From: CAG-791 sp045113775
Lineage (GTDB): Bacteria > Bacillota > Clostridia > Lachnospirales > Lachnospiraceae
Direction: 5' to 3'
Length of the DNA stretch: 21,197 bases
Assembly: GCA_045113775.1 (NCBI GenBank)
Contig: JBGUJH010000082.1
Location: 1-21,197, forward strand
In this document: piece by piece, positions 14,872-21,196 of the stretch
Numbering within the stretch: the stretch's first letter is position 1
Layout: every line of letters begins with the position of its first letter
Notes under the pieces: generated by a model
Databases searched by the model: none
Seen by the model: only the letters and a program-made list of their open reading frames with translations
What the model was told of the DNA's origin: nothing
Program-made: the position numbers and the translations under genes

Positions 14872-17085
14872 ATGGGTAAAAAACTAGAAAAGAGTCTGGC
14901 AATACTGCTCGCAATGGTTTTGACAGTAACAGCTGCCGGATGCGCTGTGCAGAGCGGCCCTCAAACTGCAGGAACGCAGGAGAGCGCTCAGGGTGTAACG
15001 GAGGACGGGACTATCCTGCCGGACGATTCACAGGATAACGTGGATGAGTACCCGGATGATTCAACATATACCGGAGAGGATATTCCGGATGAAGCGGGCG
15101 TATCCCTGTTAACGACGGAACCTGCTTCCTGGATGAATTCCGATGTCCAGGAATGGGTGCGTGAAGCCGAGCCGTCAAAAGCGGTCGATGATTTTCATCA
15201 TTATGTCAACAGAGACTGGATGCTGAATACAAGGATCCCGGACGGATACTCAAGTTATGACCCGATCACTGAAAGGGCACTTGAGGTGGACGCACAGCTG
15301 GTTGATATACTGAAGAATCCCGAGAAAGAGACTGAGCCGGAACTGATCCACGACCAGGAACTTGTTCAGAAGTATTACAAGATGTGGATGGACTGGCAGG
15401 CGCGCGATGAGCTTGGATTTGATGCTCTGAGGGAACTTCTGGATCCTCTGATGAAAGTTGAGACATTGGATGACCTCACTGCTTATCTGAGCATGCCCAG
15501 GACAGTGATCTCCGCCACGGAATTGGCCCAGTGCGATACTTCAATAGACTGGAACAACGCTGACTACTATGCGGTTTATGTAATGCCGATCGATCTGATC
15601 TTCGGTGACTCCATGTACTACGGGTTCATGGAGGAAAGCGATGCTATGGCAGAGCCCTATTATGACAGGGTGATCCGGCATATTCTGGTCGGCCTGGGGT
15701 ATTCAAATGATGAGGCGACGCAGATCCTCAAGGGATGCTTCAGGTTTGAGAAGGATATTTCTGACTATATCATGACCACTGAAGAAGAGAACGCCAGAGA
15801 TGCTGTGGTCAAAGAGAACAACCCCAGGACGCTGGATCAGCTTGAGGCGGAAGCGGGAGATTTTCCGATCCGAAAGATTCTTGAAGCTTATGGGGCTGAA
15901 GACTCAAATATGTATATTTTGACCCAGCCGGAGTGGCTGACAGCCATGGACGTTCTCTACGATGAGAATTATGTCGAGTACCTCAAAGATTACCTGCTCT
16001 GCTACACTGTTCAGGATTACGCGACTCTGCTTGACAGAGAGACCTTTGACCTGTATTACGAAGTGATCAACGGAATAAGCGGGGCTGTCGGGACAAAATC
16101 AGATGAGAAATTCGCGACGGATGCTGTAGATCAGTTCCTGCCCACTCAGCTTGGCAGGCTGTATGCTGATAAGTATGTGACGGACGAGACCAAAGAGGAG
16201 GTCACGCAGATCACAAAAGAAGTCCTGGACGAGTACAGAGTGATGCTCACTGAAGAGACATTCCTGTCCGAGGAGACACGGCAAGAAGCGATCAATAAGC
16301 TGGATCACCTGACTCTCCGCATAGCTAAGCCCGACAAATACGATGATTACAGCGGACTTAATTTCACCGGTTCCGAGGAGGGCGGAAACCTTATCTCGGC
16401 GCAGGACGAAGTCGGCGCTTTCTGGGTCAAGATGATGAATGATCAGATCAACCAGAAAGTCGACCGCGATATCTGGACCTCAAAGACGCAGCAGGTCAAC
16501 GCTTTCTATTCTCCGATGCAGAATACTATCACAATTTGCAGCGGAATTCTGGGCGGAAATCTGTACAACCCTGATATGAGCAGAGAAGAGCTTTTTGCCA
16601 ATGTAGGGGACACGGTCGCGCATGAGATCTCCCATGCCTTTGACACGACGGGATCCCAGTTCGATGAAAAAGGCAACCTGAGAAACTGGTGGACCGATGA
16701 GGACCTTAAATCGTTCAGTGAGCGCGCTGGTAAGCTCTCCGCTTACTACGACAATATTGAGCCTTTCCAGGACACTTTCTGTGTGGGAAGCCAGATCGAA
16801 GGGGAAGCGATCGCAGACCTGGTCGCGATCAAAATATTGCTCCGCATAGCGGCAAGAGATCCTGATTTCGATTATGACAAATTCTTCAGGGCTTATGCGG
16901 AGACCTGGAGGACTATCACCACTGCGAAATCAGAATACTATGCACTTTCACAGGATTCTCACCCGCTTCCTTATCTGAGAGTAAACGCAGTTGTACAGCA
17001 GTTTGATGAATTTTATGATACTTACGGAGTGAAGAAGGGAGACGGGATGTATCTGGCTCCTGAAGACAGGCTGGAGGTCTGGTAA
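14872..17085 (+). CDS. M13-family zinc metallopeptidase, lipoprotein (PepO/neprilysin-like)
   Basis: 737-residue extracytoplasmic endopeptidase of the neprilysin/PepO family. The N-terminus is a lipoprotein signal (TVTAAGC, Cys24) followed by an acidic linker to about residue 85. The M13 N-terminal domain spans roughly 95-500 and starts with DDFHHYVNRDWM. The catalytic domain has NTITICSGILGG, HEISH (584-588; two Zn ligands and the general base) and EAIAD (E645 third ligand, D649). The C-terminal block RVNAVVQQFDEFYDTYGV and the ending after GMYLAPEDRLEVW are typical, so the gene is complete. The likely ribosome binding site is GGACGGAG. No promoter is visible between the exporter operon and this gene, only the palindrome and repeat copy C. 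Role: probably turnover of short extracellular peptides. Confidence 0.93.
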   Translation: MGKKLEKSLAILLAMVLTVTAAGCAVQSGPQTAGTQESAQGVTEDGTILPDDSQDNVDEYPDDSTYTGEDIPDEAGVSLLTTEPASWMNSDVQEWVREAEPSKAVDDFHHYVNRDWMLNTRIPDGYSSYDPITERALEVDAQLVDILKNPEKETEPELIHDQELVQKYYKMWMDWQARDELGFDALRELLDPLMKVETLDDLTAYLSMPRTVISATELAQCDTSIDWNNADYYAVYVMPIDLIFGDSMYYGFMEESDAMAEPYYDRVIRHILVGLGYSNDEATQILKGCFRFEKDISDYIMTTEEENARDAVVKENNPRTLDQLEAEAGDFPIRKILEAYGAEDSNMYILTQPEWLTAMDVLYDENYVEYLKDYLLCYTVQDYATLLDRETFDLYYEVINGISGAVGTKSDEKFATDAVDQFLPTQLGRLYADKYVTDETKEEVTQITKEVLDEYRVMLTEETFLSEETRQEAINKLDHLTLRIAKPDKYDDYSGLNFTGSEEGGNLISAQDEVGAFWVKMMNDQINQKVDRDIWTSKTQQVNAFYSPMQNTITICSGILGGNLYNPDMSREELFANVGDTVAHEISHAFDTTGSQFDEKGNLRNWWTDEDLKSFSERAGKLSAYYDNIEPFQDTFCVGSQIEGEAIADLVAIKILLRIAARDPDFDYDKFFRAYAETWRTITTAKSEYYALSQDSHPLPYLRVNAVVQQFDEFYDTYGVKKGDGMYLAPEDRLEVW

Positions 17086-17151
17086 AACTCTGCCTTAACA
17101 CAGACAGGATGCCTTCCGCTTCGTAAGGTGATAAGCAGTAACAAATAAGAG

Positions 17152-17198
17152 GATGTGATGAATGGGACCGATGATCTCATTCATCACATCTTTTTTTT
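17152..17198 (+). terminator. Rho-independent terminator after the M13 peptidase
   Basis: GATGTGATGAATG (17152-17164) and CATTCATCACATC (17178-17190) form a perfect 13-bp stem, loop of 13 nt, followed by eight T (17191-17198). Confidence 0.95.
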
Positions 17199-17243
17199 GC
17201 GATCAGAAAAGGTTTGCATATTTAAAAAAAATAAAAATATATA

Positions 17244-17273
17244 TTGACTAATTGTTATATATATAGTATAACA
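17244..17273 (+). promoter_or_regulatory. hsp20 promoter with embedded palindrome
   Basis: TTGACT (17244-17249), 17-bp spacer, TATAAC (17267-17272): a good sigma-A promoter. The palindrome TGTTATA-N7-TATAACA (17253-17273) covers the spacer and -10, as a repressor operator would. It is not the CIRCE element of HrcA or the CtsR heptamer repeat. Because the area is nearly pure A/T, part of the symmetry could be chance. Confidence 0.7.
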
Positions 17274-17279
17274 TATATA

Positions 17280-17391
17280 AGAAAGAGAACATGAGGAGCG
17301 AAGAAAATCTACAGGAAGTTCCGATCGGGTTCTCGGACTAAAAAAAGAAGAAACAAAAACAACGACCTAATCAATTAAGGAGGTATAAGAT
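17280..17391 (+). other. Purine-rich untranslated leader of hsp20
   Basis: About 110 nt lie between the predicted transcription start and the hsp20 ATG; with the terminator and promoter this fills the gene-free stretch 17086-17391. The leader is A/G-rich with one small hairpin (CCGA 17322-17325 with TCGG 17333-17336). The ribosome binding site AAGGAGGT (17377-17384) can pair weakly through ACCT at 17365-17368. No open reading frame of note is seen. Confidence 0.5.
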
Positions 17392-17838
17392 ATGTTTACA
17401 CCTGCAATCTTTACAAGAAACAATAACTTTTGGAGAGATCCTTTTGAGGACTTCGGATCCTTCTTCCCTGCATTTTTTGACAACGGAGACTTGGAGAAAA
17501 CTTTCCCCGGATTCAGGACCGATGTGATGGAGAAAGACGGAAACTATGTTCTGCAGGCTGATCTTCCCGGATTCAACAAGGAAGATATTCATGTAGATCT
17601 CAAGGACGACATCCTTACGATCAGCGCGTCTCATAAAGAGGAGAAGAAAGAAGAGGACAAGAATACCAGATACATCCGCAAGGAGAGACGCACTTCTTCC
17701 TACAGCAGGAGTTTCCGCGTAGCGAATGTAACACACGAAGATATCAATGCTTCTTACAACAACGGTGTACTTGAAGTCACTTTCCCCAAGAGAGAAGCAA
17801 TGCCTGAGAAGGAAGCACAGAAGATCGAGATCAAATAA
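17392..17838 (+). CDS. hsp20: Hsp20/alpha-crystallin small heat shock protein
   Basis: ATP-independent holdase chaperone that binds unfolding cytoplasmic proteins and forms large oligomers. The 148 residues are typical. A Phe-rich N-terminal arm (about 1-38) is followed by the alpha-crystallin domain (about 40-135) with ADLPGFNKEDIHVDLKDD and NGVLEVTFPK. The C-terminal IEI motif (KIEIK) is the I-x-I patch used in oligomer assembly. A charged loop KEEKKEEDKNTR interrupts the domain, as is common in bacterial members. The ribosome binding site AAGGAGGT is close to consensus. The gene has its own promoter and terminator, so it is monocistronic and probably stress-induced (inference). Confidence 0.96.
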   Translation: MFTPAIFTRNNNFWRDPFEDFGSFFPAFFDNGDLEKTFPGFRTDVMEKDGNYVLQADLPGFNKEDIHVDLKDDILTISASHKEEKKEEDKNTRYIRKERRTSSYSRSFRVANVTHEDINASYNNGVLEVTFPKREAMPEKEAQKIEIK

Positions 17839-17879
17839 CAGACTCCTCCCAAATGTACCCTTTGATACATAACTGTAAA

Positions 17880-17910
17880 GAGCCCGGCGCCAAAAGGCGT
17901 CGGGTTCTTT
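17880..17910 (+). terminator. Terminator after hsp20
   Basis: GAGCCCGGCGCC (17880-17891), loop AAAA, GGCGTCGGGTTC (17896-17907): a 12-bp stem including two G.T pairs, followed by TTT and TGTC. The T-tract is short but the stem is strong. Confidence 0.85.
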
Positions 17911-17952
17911 GTCATTGAGAAATTGCTGTAAATCGGATAAACTGTTTTTTGA

Positions 17953-17967
17953 CTGCTTCAGAAGCAG
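17953..17967 (+). promoter_or_regulatory. Palindrome upstream of maf
   Basis: CTGCTTC-A-GAAGCAG is a perfect 7-bp inverted repeat with one central base, overlapping the end of a TTGACT (17949-17954) that looks like a -35. No matching -10 lies at the right distance, so the promoter is unproven. It does not match the Firmicutes LexA box. Confidence 0.3.
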
Positions 17968-18016
17968 AAAACAAAACTGACAGGAAATCAGACCTTACAG
18001 GAAAGAGGAGAAGATA

Positions 18017-18619
18017 ATGGCACAGATAGTATTGGCATCGGCATCTCCGAGAAGGAGTGAACTTTTAAGGCAGGCAGGAATGGATTTTGCAGTGATCCCC
18101 TCAAGAGGAGAAGAGATCGTTACGAGCACACATCCCGCTGAAGTTGTAGAAGAGCTTTCTCTGCAAAAGGCTAAGGAAGTGGCGGAGAGAATACTTGCCG
18201 GAAATGAAGAGGGTATTCAGGATTTCAGCGTTGTGATCGGAGCGGACACAGTGGTGGCGGCTGATCACAAGATCCTGGGGAAACCGGCTGATCATGAGGA
18301 TGCCCGTAAAATGATCACGATGCTGCAGGGAAACATTCATCAGGTATATACCGGAGTCACCCTGATCGTAAAAGACGCAAAAGGAAACATCCGCACCAGG
18401 ACATTCAATGAATGTACGGATGTGGATGTCTGTGAAATGTCTGATGAGGAAGTGGAGGAATACATCTCCACGAAAGAGCCCTATGATAAAGCCGGTGCCT
18501 ATGGGATCCAGGGAAGCTTCGGAGTCTATATCAGAGGGATCCGGGGCTGCTACTACAACGTAGTAGGTCTCCCGATCTCCAGGTTGTGCCATGAGCTGAA
18601 GGATATGCTCGCTCAGTAA
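18017..18619 (+). CDS. maf: Maf-family nucleoside triphosphate pyrophosphatase
   Basis: Cytoplasmic house-cleaning enzyme that hydrolyses non-canonical or excess nucleotides (dTTP, UTP and modified pyrimidines in the YhdE/Maf group) to monophosphate and pyrophosphate. Family landmarks are the N-terminal IVLASASPRRSELLRQAG, the catalytic Asp block VIGADTVV, LGKPADHEDARKM, and EPYDKAGAYGIQG. At 200 residues it is normal length and complete. AGAGGAGAAG is the ribosome binding site. In many Firmicutes maf lies next to radC and mreBCD; here it stands alone, converging on the pyrBI unit, with repeat copy D starting 2 bp after its stop codon. Maf is also tied to septum inhibition in Bacillus subtilis, which cannot be judged here. 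Confidence 0.95.
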   Translation: MAQIVLASASPRRSELLRQAGMDFAVIPSRGEEIVTSTHPAEVVEELSLQKAKEVAERILAGNEEGIQDFSVVIGADTVVAADHKILGKPADHEDARKMITMLQGNIHQVYTGVTLIVKDAKGNIRTRTFNECTDVDVCEMSDEEVEEYISTKEPYDKAGAYGIQGSFGVYIRGIRGCYYNVVGLPISRLCHELKDMLAQ

Positions 18620-18620
18620 A

Positions 18621-18705
18621 TGATGCAGCACGCGTGCGGAGAGGTAGATGCTGCCTTCCCGGCAGCCCGCACGCGTCGCGGCGGCTCACTTCGCGGGCCT
18701 TAACT
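18621..18705 (+). repeat. Dispersed three-stem element, copy D (diverged)
   Basis: The most diverged copy, with one inserted base (TGATGCAGCAC). The outer stem is fully kept (18631-18639 with 18667-18675). The inner stem is GCTGCC (18650-18655) with GGCAGC (18661-18666), a compensatory T-A to C-G change relative to the other copies; its loop is TTCCC. The bulge reads AGAGGTAGAT as in copy B. The third hairpin (18683-18689 with 18693-18699) keeps five Watson-Crick pairs, one wobble and one mismatch. It lies between the converging maf and pyrI genes, 11 bp beyond the pyrI stop. Confidence 0.85.
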
Positions 18706-18716
18706 CTCAGTGATCA

Positions 18717-19166
18717 TCAGCGGAACCATTTTTCGCGCTCGCCTGCGGAGTATTTCTCCTCACAGTATCTGCAGCGGTAGATCTTACGCCTGGTATCGGC
18801 CAGGAAGAAGATGTGGGGCAGTTCCTGCTCAATAGAGGAAATGCATCTGGGATTGTGGCACTTGAGAACGCCGATGATCTGCTTGGGCATCGTCATTTTC
18901 TTTTTCTCGACGATGACGCCGCCTTTGATGACGTTGACTGTGATATCGGGATCGATCAGCGCTACTGCGTCAAGGCTCAGGGTGTCGGGGTCACATTCCA
19001 CTTTAAGGATGTCCTTGCGGCCGAGTGCTTCACTGCGCGCGTTTTTGATGATCGCTACCTGATAGTCTTCTCTGTCGAGGTGGAGATAGTGATAGATCAG
19101 CATGGCCTTGCCTGCCTCAATGTGGTCAAGAACGATTCCGTTTTCTATTTTGCCTACATTTAACAT
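18717..19166 (-). CDS. pyrI: Aspartate carbamoyltransferase regulatory subunit
   Basis: Non-catalytic chain of the aspartate carbamoyltransferase holoenzyme, binding nucleotide effectors (CTP/ATP/UTP) and joining catalytic trimers through a zinc domain. At 149 residues it is full length. The N-terminal nucleotide-binding domain contains GIVLDHIEAGKAMLIYHYL. The C-terminal zinc domain has the four ligands as CHNPRC (Cx4C) and CRYC (Cx2C). AAAGGAGG lies before the ATG. The start is 29 bp after the pyrB stop, in the same orientation, so the two are co-transcribed and equimolar expression is likely. No terminator with a T-tract follows; repeat copy D occupies the space before maf. Confidence 0.96.
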   Translation of the reverse strand: MLNVGKIENGIVLDHIEAGKAMLIYHYLHLDREDYQVAIIKNARSEALGRKDILKVECDPDTLSLDAVALIDPDITVNVIKGGVIVEKKKMTMPKQIIGVLKCHNPRCISSIEQELPHIFFLADTRRKIYRCRYCEEKYSAGEREKWFR

Positions 19167-19195
19167 CCGGTTCCTCCTTTATACAGTGCCGGTGA

Positions 19196-20113
19196 TCAGT
19201 CTACATGAATGTCGAGCAGCGTCAGGATCAGCGCCATGCGGACATAGACGCCGTACTGGACCTGCTTGAAATATGCGGCGCGGGGGTCCTTGTCGATCTC
19301 GACGGAGATCTCATTGACGCGCGGCAGCGGGTGAAGGACGTACATGTCGTTCTTTGCGCGGCGCATGAGTTTCTTGTTCAAAACATAGAAATCCTTGAGT
19401 CTGACGTAGTCCTCTTCGTTGAAGAAGCGCTCTCTCTGGACGCGGGTCATGTAGAGGAGATCAAGCTTAGTGATGACGTCCTCGAGTTTAATGCACTCCT
19501 CATAGGTGTAGCCCTTCTCCTCAAGAAGATCAGTGATATAGTCGGGCACGCGCAGCTCCGGCGGGGAGATGAAGACGAAATGGATGTCGTCATAGCGCGC
19601 AAGCGTCTTGACCAGGGAGTGCACCGTCCTGCCGAATTTGAGGTCGCCGCAGATGCCGATCGTGAAGTGATTGAGACGCCCCTTGAGCTGACGGATGGTC
19701 ATCATGTCCAGAAGTGTCTGGGTGGGGTGCTCGTGGCCGCCGTCACCCGCGTTGATGACAGGAATATTTGAGAACTGCGAGGCTACATAGGCCGCGCCTT
19801 CTTTGTTATGGCGGATGGCCGCGATATCGGCGAAGCAGGATACGACGCGGATCGTATCGGCTACGCTTTCGCCTTTGGCGGCGGAAGACTGGTCTGCGCC
19901 GGCGAAACCGAGCGCTTTGCCGCCCAGATTCATCATAGCCGCTTCAAAGCTGAGCCTGGTTCTGGTGCTGGGCTCATAAAAGAGTGTCGCGATCTTCTTG
20001 CCGTCGCAGGCATGCGCGTATTTATCGGGGTTCTTCTCAATGTCTGCAGCCAGATCAAAGAGCTGATCGAGTTCCTGAGTGCTGAAATCCAGTGGTGTAA
20101 GACAATGTCGCAT
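19196..20113 (-). CDS. pyrB: Aspartate carbamoyltransferase catalytic subunit
   Basis: Catalyses carbamoyl phosphate plus L-aspartate to N-carbamoyl-L-aspartate, the first committed step of pyrimidine synthesis, in the cytoplasm. The 305 residues are the usual length. The carbamoyl-phosphate loop is EPSTRTRLSFE, the mobile loop GADQSSAAKGESVADT, and the active-site block GDGGHEHPTQTLLD. The C-terminal aspartate-binding domain includes LHPLPRVNEI. With pyrI directly downstream, a dodecameric allosteric enzyme of the E. coli kind is expected. AAAGGAGTC precedes the ATG. I find no PyrR-binding leader upstream. The gene follows the DUF5721-like gene by 42 bp. Confidence 0.97.
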   Translation of the reverse strand: MRHCLTPLDFSTQELDQLFDLAADIEKNPDKYAHACDGKKIATLFYEPSTRTRLSFEAAMMNLGGKALGFAGADQSSAAKGESVADTIRVVSCFADIAAIRHNKEGAAYVASQFSNIPVINAGDGGHEHPTQTLLDMMTIRQLKGRLNHFTIGICGDLKFGRTVHSLVKTLARYDDIHFVFISPPELRVPDYITDLLEEKGYTYEECIKLEDVITKLDLLYMTRVQRERFFNEEDYVRLKDFYVLNKKLMRRAKNDMYVLHPLPRVNEISVEIDKDPRAAYFKQVQYGVYVRMALILTLLDIHVD

Positions 20114-20130
20114 GAAGACTCCTTTCTGTT

Positions 20131-20153
20131 AAGCACTTTACAGTGCTTTTTTT
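20131..20153 (+). terminator. Plus-strand terminator between pyrB and the DUF5721-like gene
   Basis: AAGCACT (20131-20137), loop TTAC, AGTGCTT (20142-20148), with a T-run 20147-20153. The T-tract is on the plus strand only, so it would stop transcription running antisense to pyrB. In the minus direction the same DNA is a hairpin without U-tract, just before the pyrB ribosome binding site. Confidence 0.65.
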
Positions 20154-20155
20154 AA

Positions 20156-20662
20156 TTAAGTCATTGTTTCAAATCCGATCTCGCGGGAAGCGAGAAACTT
20201 TTCCATTGTTTCGTCCCAGATCCTGTCGGCATTTTTGTCCAGCGTGAAGCTTTTCAGCGCTATACCGGTGACAAGTGTGACTTCAGATCCGTCATAGCGG
20301 ATGTTGAGGACCATTGCGCCGATGCTGTCCAATAACTGGGGATAGCCCTGAGCGGTCAGTATTTTGTCACACAGATCGGGTCGCAGCTGCAGGACGATGG
20401 AGAGAGAAGCGGGCGCTTTCTTACCGCGGATCAGCTCTCTCATATAACCGCGAACTTCGGACCAGGCGATCAGCGGATAGGGGTGGGTCGAAGCGTCCTC
20501 CCACTCTTCATTTGAGTAGAAATTCCGGTTGATCTTGCCGTCGAGCACCCAGGTGACCTGCATACTAAGAGAAGCCTCCTCCAGCAAAAAGGAATCAAAT
20601 GATCTGCCAGACAGAAGCTTCGTCATGAAATTTCCTGTTTCAGTGATCTTATATGCTCTCAT
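20156..20662 (-). CDS. DUF5721-like protein of unknown function
   Basis: 168-residue soluble protein with no signal peptide or membrane segment. It resembles DUF5721, a family I know mainly from Lachnospiraceae. Visible blocks are an N-terminal AYKITETGNFMTKLLSGRSF with FDSFLLEEASL, the central WSEVRGYMRELIRGKKAP, and the C-terminal VLNIRYDGSEVTLVTGIALKSFTLDK, which looks like beta strands. No catalytic motif is evident. AAAGGGAG before the ATG is a strong ribosome binding site. It sits in a unit with DUF1294 upstream (35 bp) and pyrB downstream (42 bp), so co-expression with pyrimidine synthesis is likely, but no function should be inferred from that alone. The family call is from memory of sequence blocks. 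Confidence 0.65.
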   Translation of the reverse strand: MRAYKITETGNFMTKLLSGRSFDSFLLEEASLSMQVTWVLDGKINRNFYSNEEWEDASTHPYPLIAWSEVRGYMRELIRGKKAPASLSIVLQLRPDLCDKILTAQGYPQLLDSIGAMVLNIRYDGSEVTLVTGIALKSFTLDKNADRIWDETMEKFLASREIGFETMT

Positions 20663-20697
20663 ATCTCCCTTTCGTGATGTTCAAAATAGTGAGCCTG

Positions 20698-20991
20698 TTA
20701 CAGGAAAACGATCTTGGATGTGCCTATGTGCAAGGCCAGCCAGGCGCCGATCTGAAGGATCAGGATCAGCGGAAGGCCGTAGCGGAATTTGATCTTGCGC
20801 TTCTTGTGGCGGAAGATGATCATTCCCGCGATGCAGCCGACAGACCCGCCCAGAATGGCAATAATAAGGAGCACGGATTCCGGAATACGGAATCGGCGCT
20901 CCATTGCACGTATCTTATCTATGACCATAGCGGAAAGGCCGATCAGGTTCATGATGACAAAATAGAGTATGAGCATTGTCCTTGTGTTCAT
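20698..20991 (-). CDS. DUF1294 small membrane protein
   Basis: 97-residue membrane protein. The ATG at 20991 is preferred over the in-frame ATG at 20997 because the ribosome binding site AAAGGAG directly abuts the latter, leaving no spacer; the start at 20991 has a 6-nt gap. Three hydrophobic segments are visible (about 7-24, 39-58 and 72-90). The DUF1294 signature is clear: MNLIGLSAMVIDKIRA, then RIPESVLLIIAILGGSVG, then FRHKKRKIKF. Function of the family is unknown. It is the first gene of the minus-strand unit with the DUF5721-like gene, pyrB and pyrI. Confidence 0.88.
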   Translation of the reverse strand: MNTRTMLILYFVIMNLIGLSAMVIDKIRAMERRFRIPESVLLIIAILGGSVGCIAGMIIFRHKKRKIKFRYGLPLILILQIGAWLALHIGTSKIVFL

Positions 20992-21022
20992 GAGCATCTC
21001 CTTTCCAAAATTCCTGTGCTAT

Positions 21023-21051
21023 ATTGTATAAGCTTCATCGCGTACATGCAA
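21023..21051 (-). promoter_or_regulatory. Candidate promoter of the DUF1294-pyrBI unit
   Basis: Read on the minus strand: TTGCAT (21051-21046), 17-bp spacer, TACAAT (21028-21023). The -10 matches five of six consensus positions, the -35 fewer, and the spacing is ideal. It lies between repeat copy E and the gene, so copy E would be upstream of the transcript if this promoter is the main one. Confidence 0.5.
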
Positions 21052-21088
21052 GAAGAAATTATAGACAATCATATCCCTCATAACGAAC

Positions 21089-21100
21089 CGATGTACATCG
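21089..21100. promoter_or_regulatory. 12-bp perfect palindrome
   Basis: CGATGTACATCG is self-complementary and lies about 38 bp upstream of the candidate -35, between it and repeat copy E. It could be an operator or activator site; nothing identifies the factor. Confidence 0.3.
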
Positions 21101-21112
21101 TTAAGTCTTCAG

Positions 21113-21196
21113 AGTCAAGGCTCGCAGTGCGAGCCGCTGCGCCGCGTGCGGGTTGCCTGAAAGGCAACACCTTCCATTCCGCACGCGTGTGCATCA
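21113..21196 (-). repeat. Dispersed three-stem element, copy E
   Basis: Fifth copy, read on the minus strand from 21196. Outer stem 21187-21179 with 21151-21143 is identical to copy A, as is the inner stem, whose loop is TTTCA. The bulge reads AATGGAAGGT and the third hairpin loop is ACT, so all changes fall in unpaired positions. It is upstream of the DUF1294 gene in the same direction. The window ends one base beyond it. Confidence 0.9.

Noticed and set aside
17244..17391. CIRCE (HrcA) or CtsR operator at hsp20
   Set aside because: Neither the TTAGCACTC/GAGTGCTAA repeat nor the GGTCAAA heptamers are present.
20114..20155. PyrR-type attenuator upstream of pyrB
   Set aside because: The 42-bp gap holds only one hairpin; the PyrR-binding consensus and an antiterminator/terminator pair are not visible.
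1..21196. CRISPR-like array formed by the five repeats
   Set aside because: Copies are kilobases apart with genes between them, occur on both strands, are not regularly spaced, and no cas gene is present.
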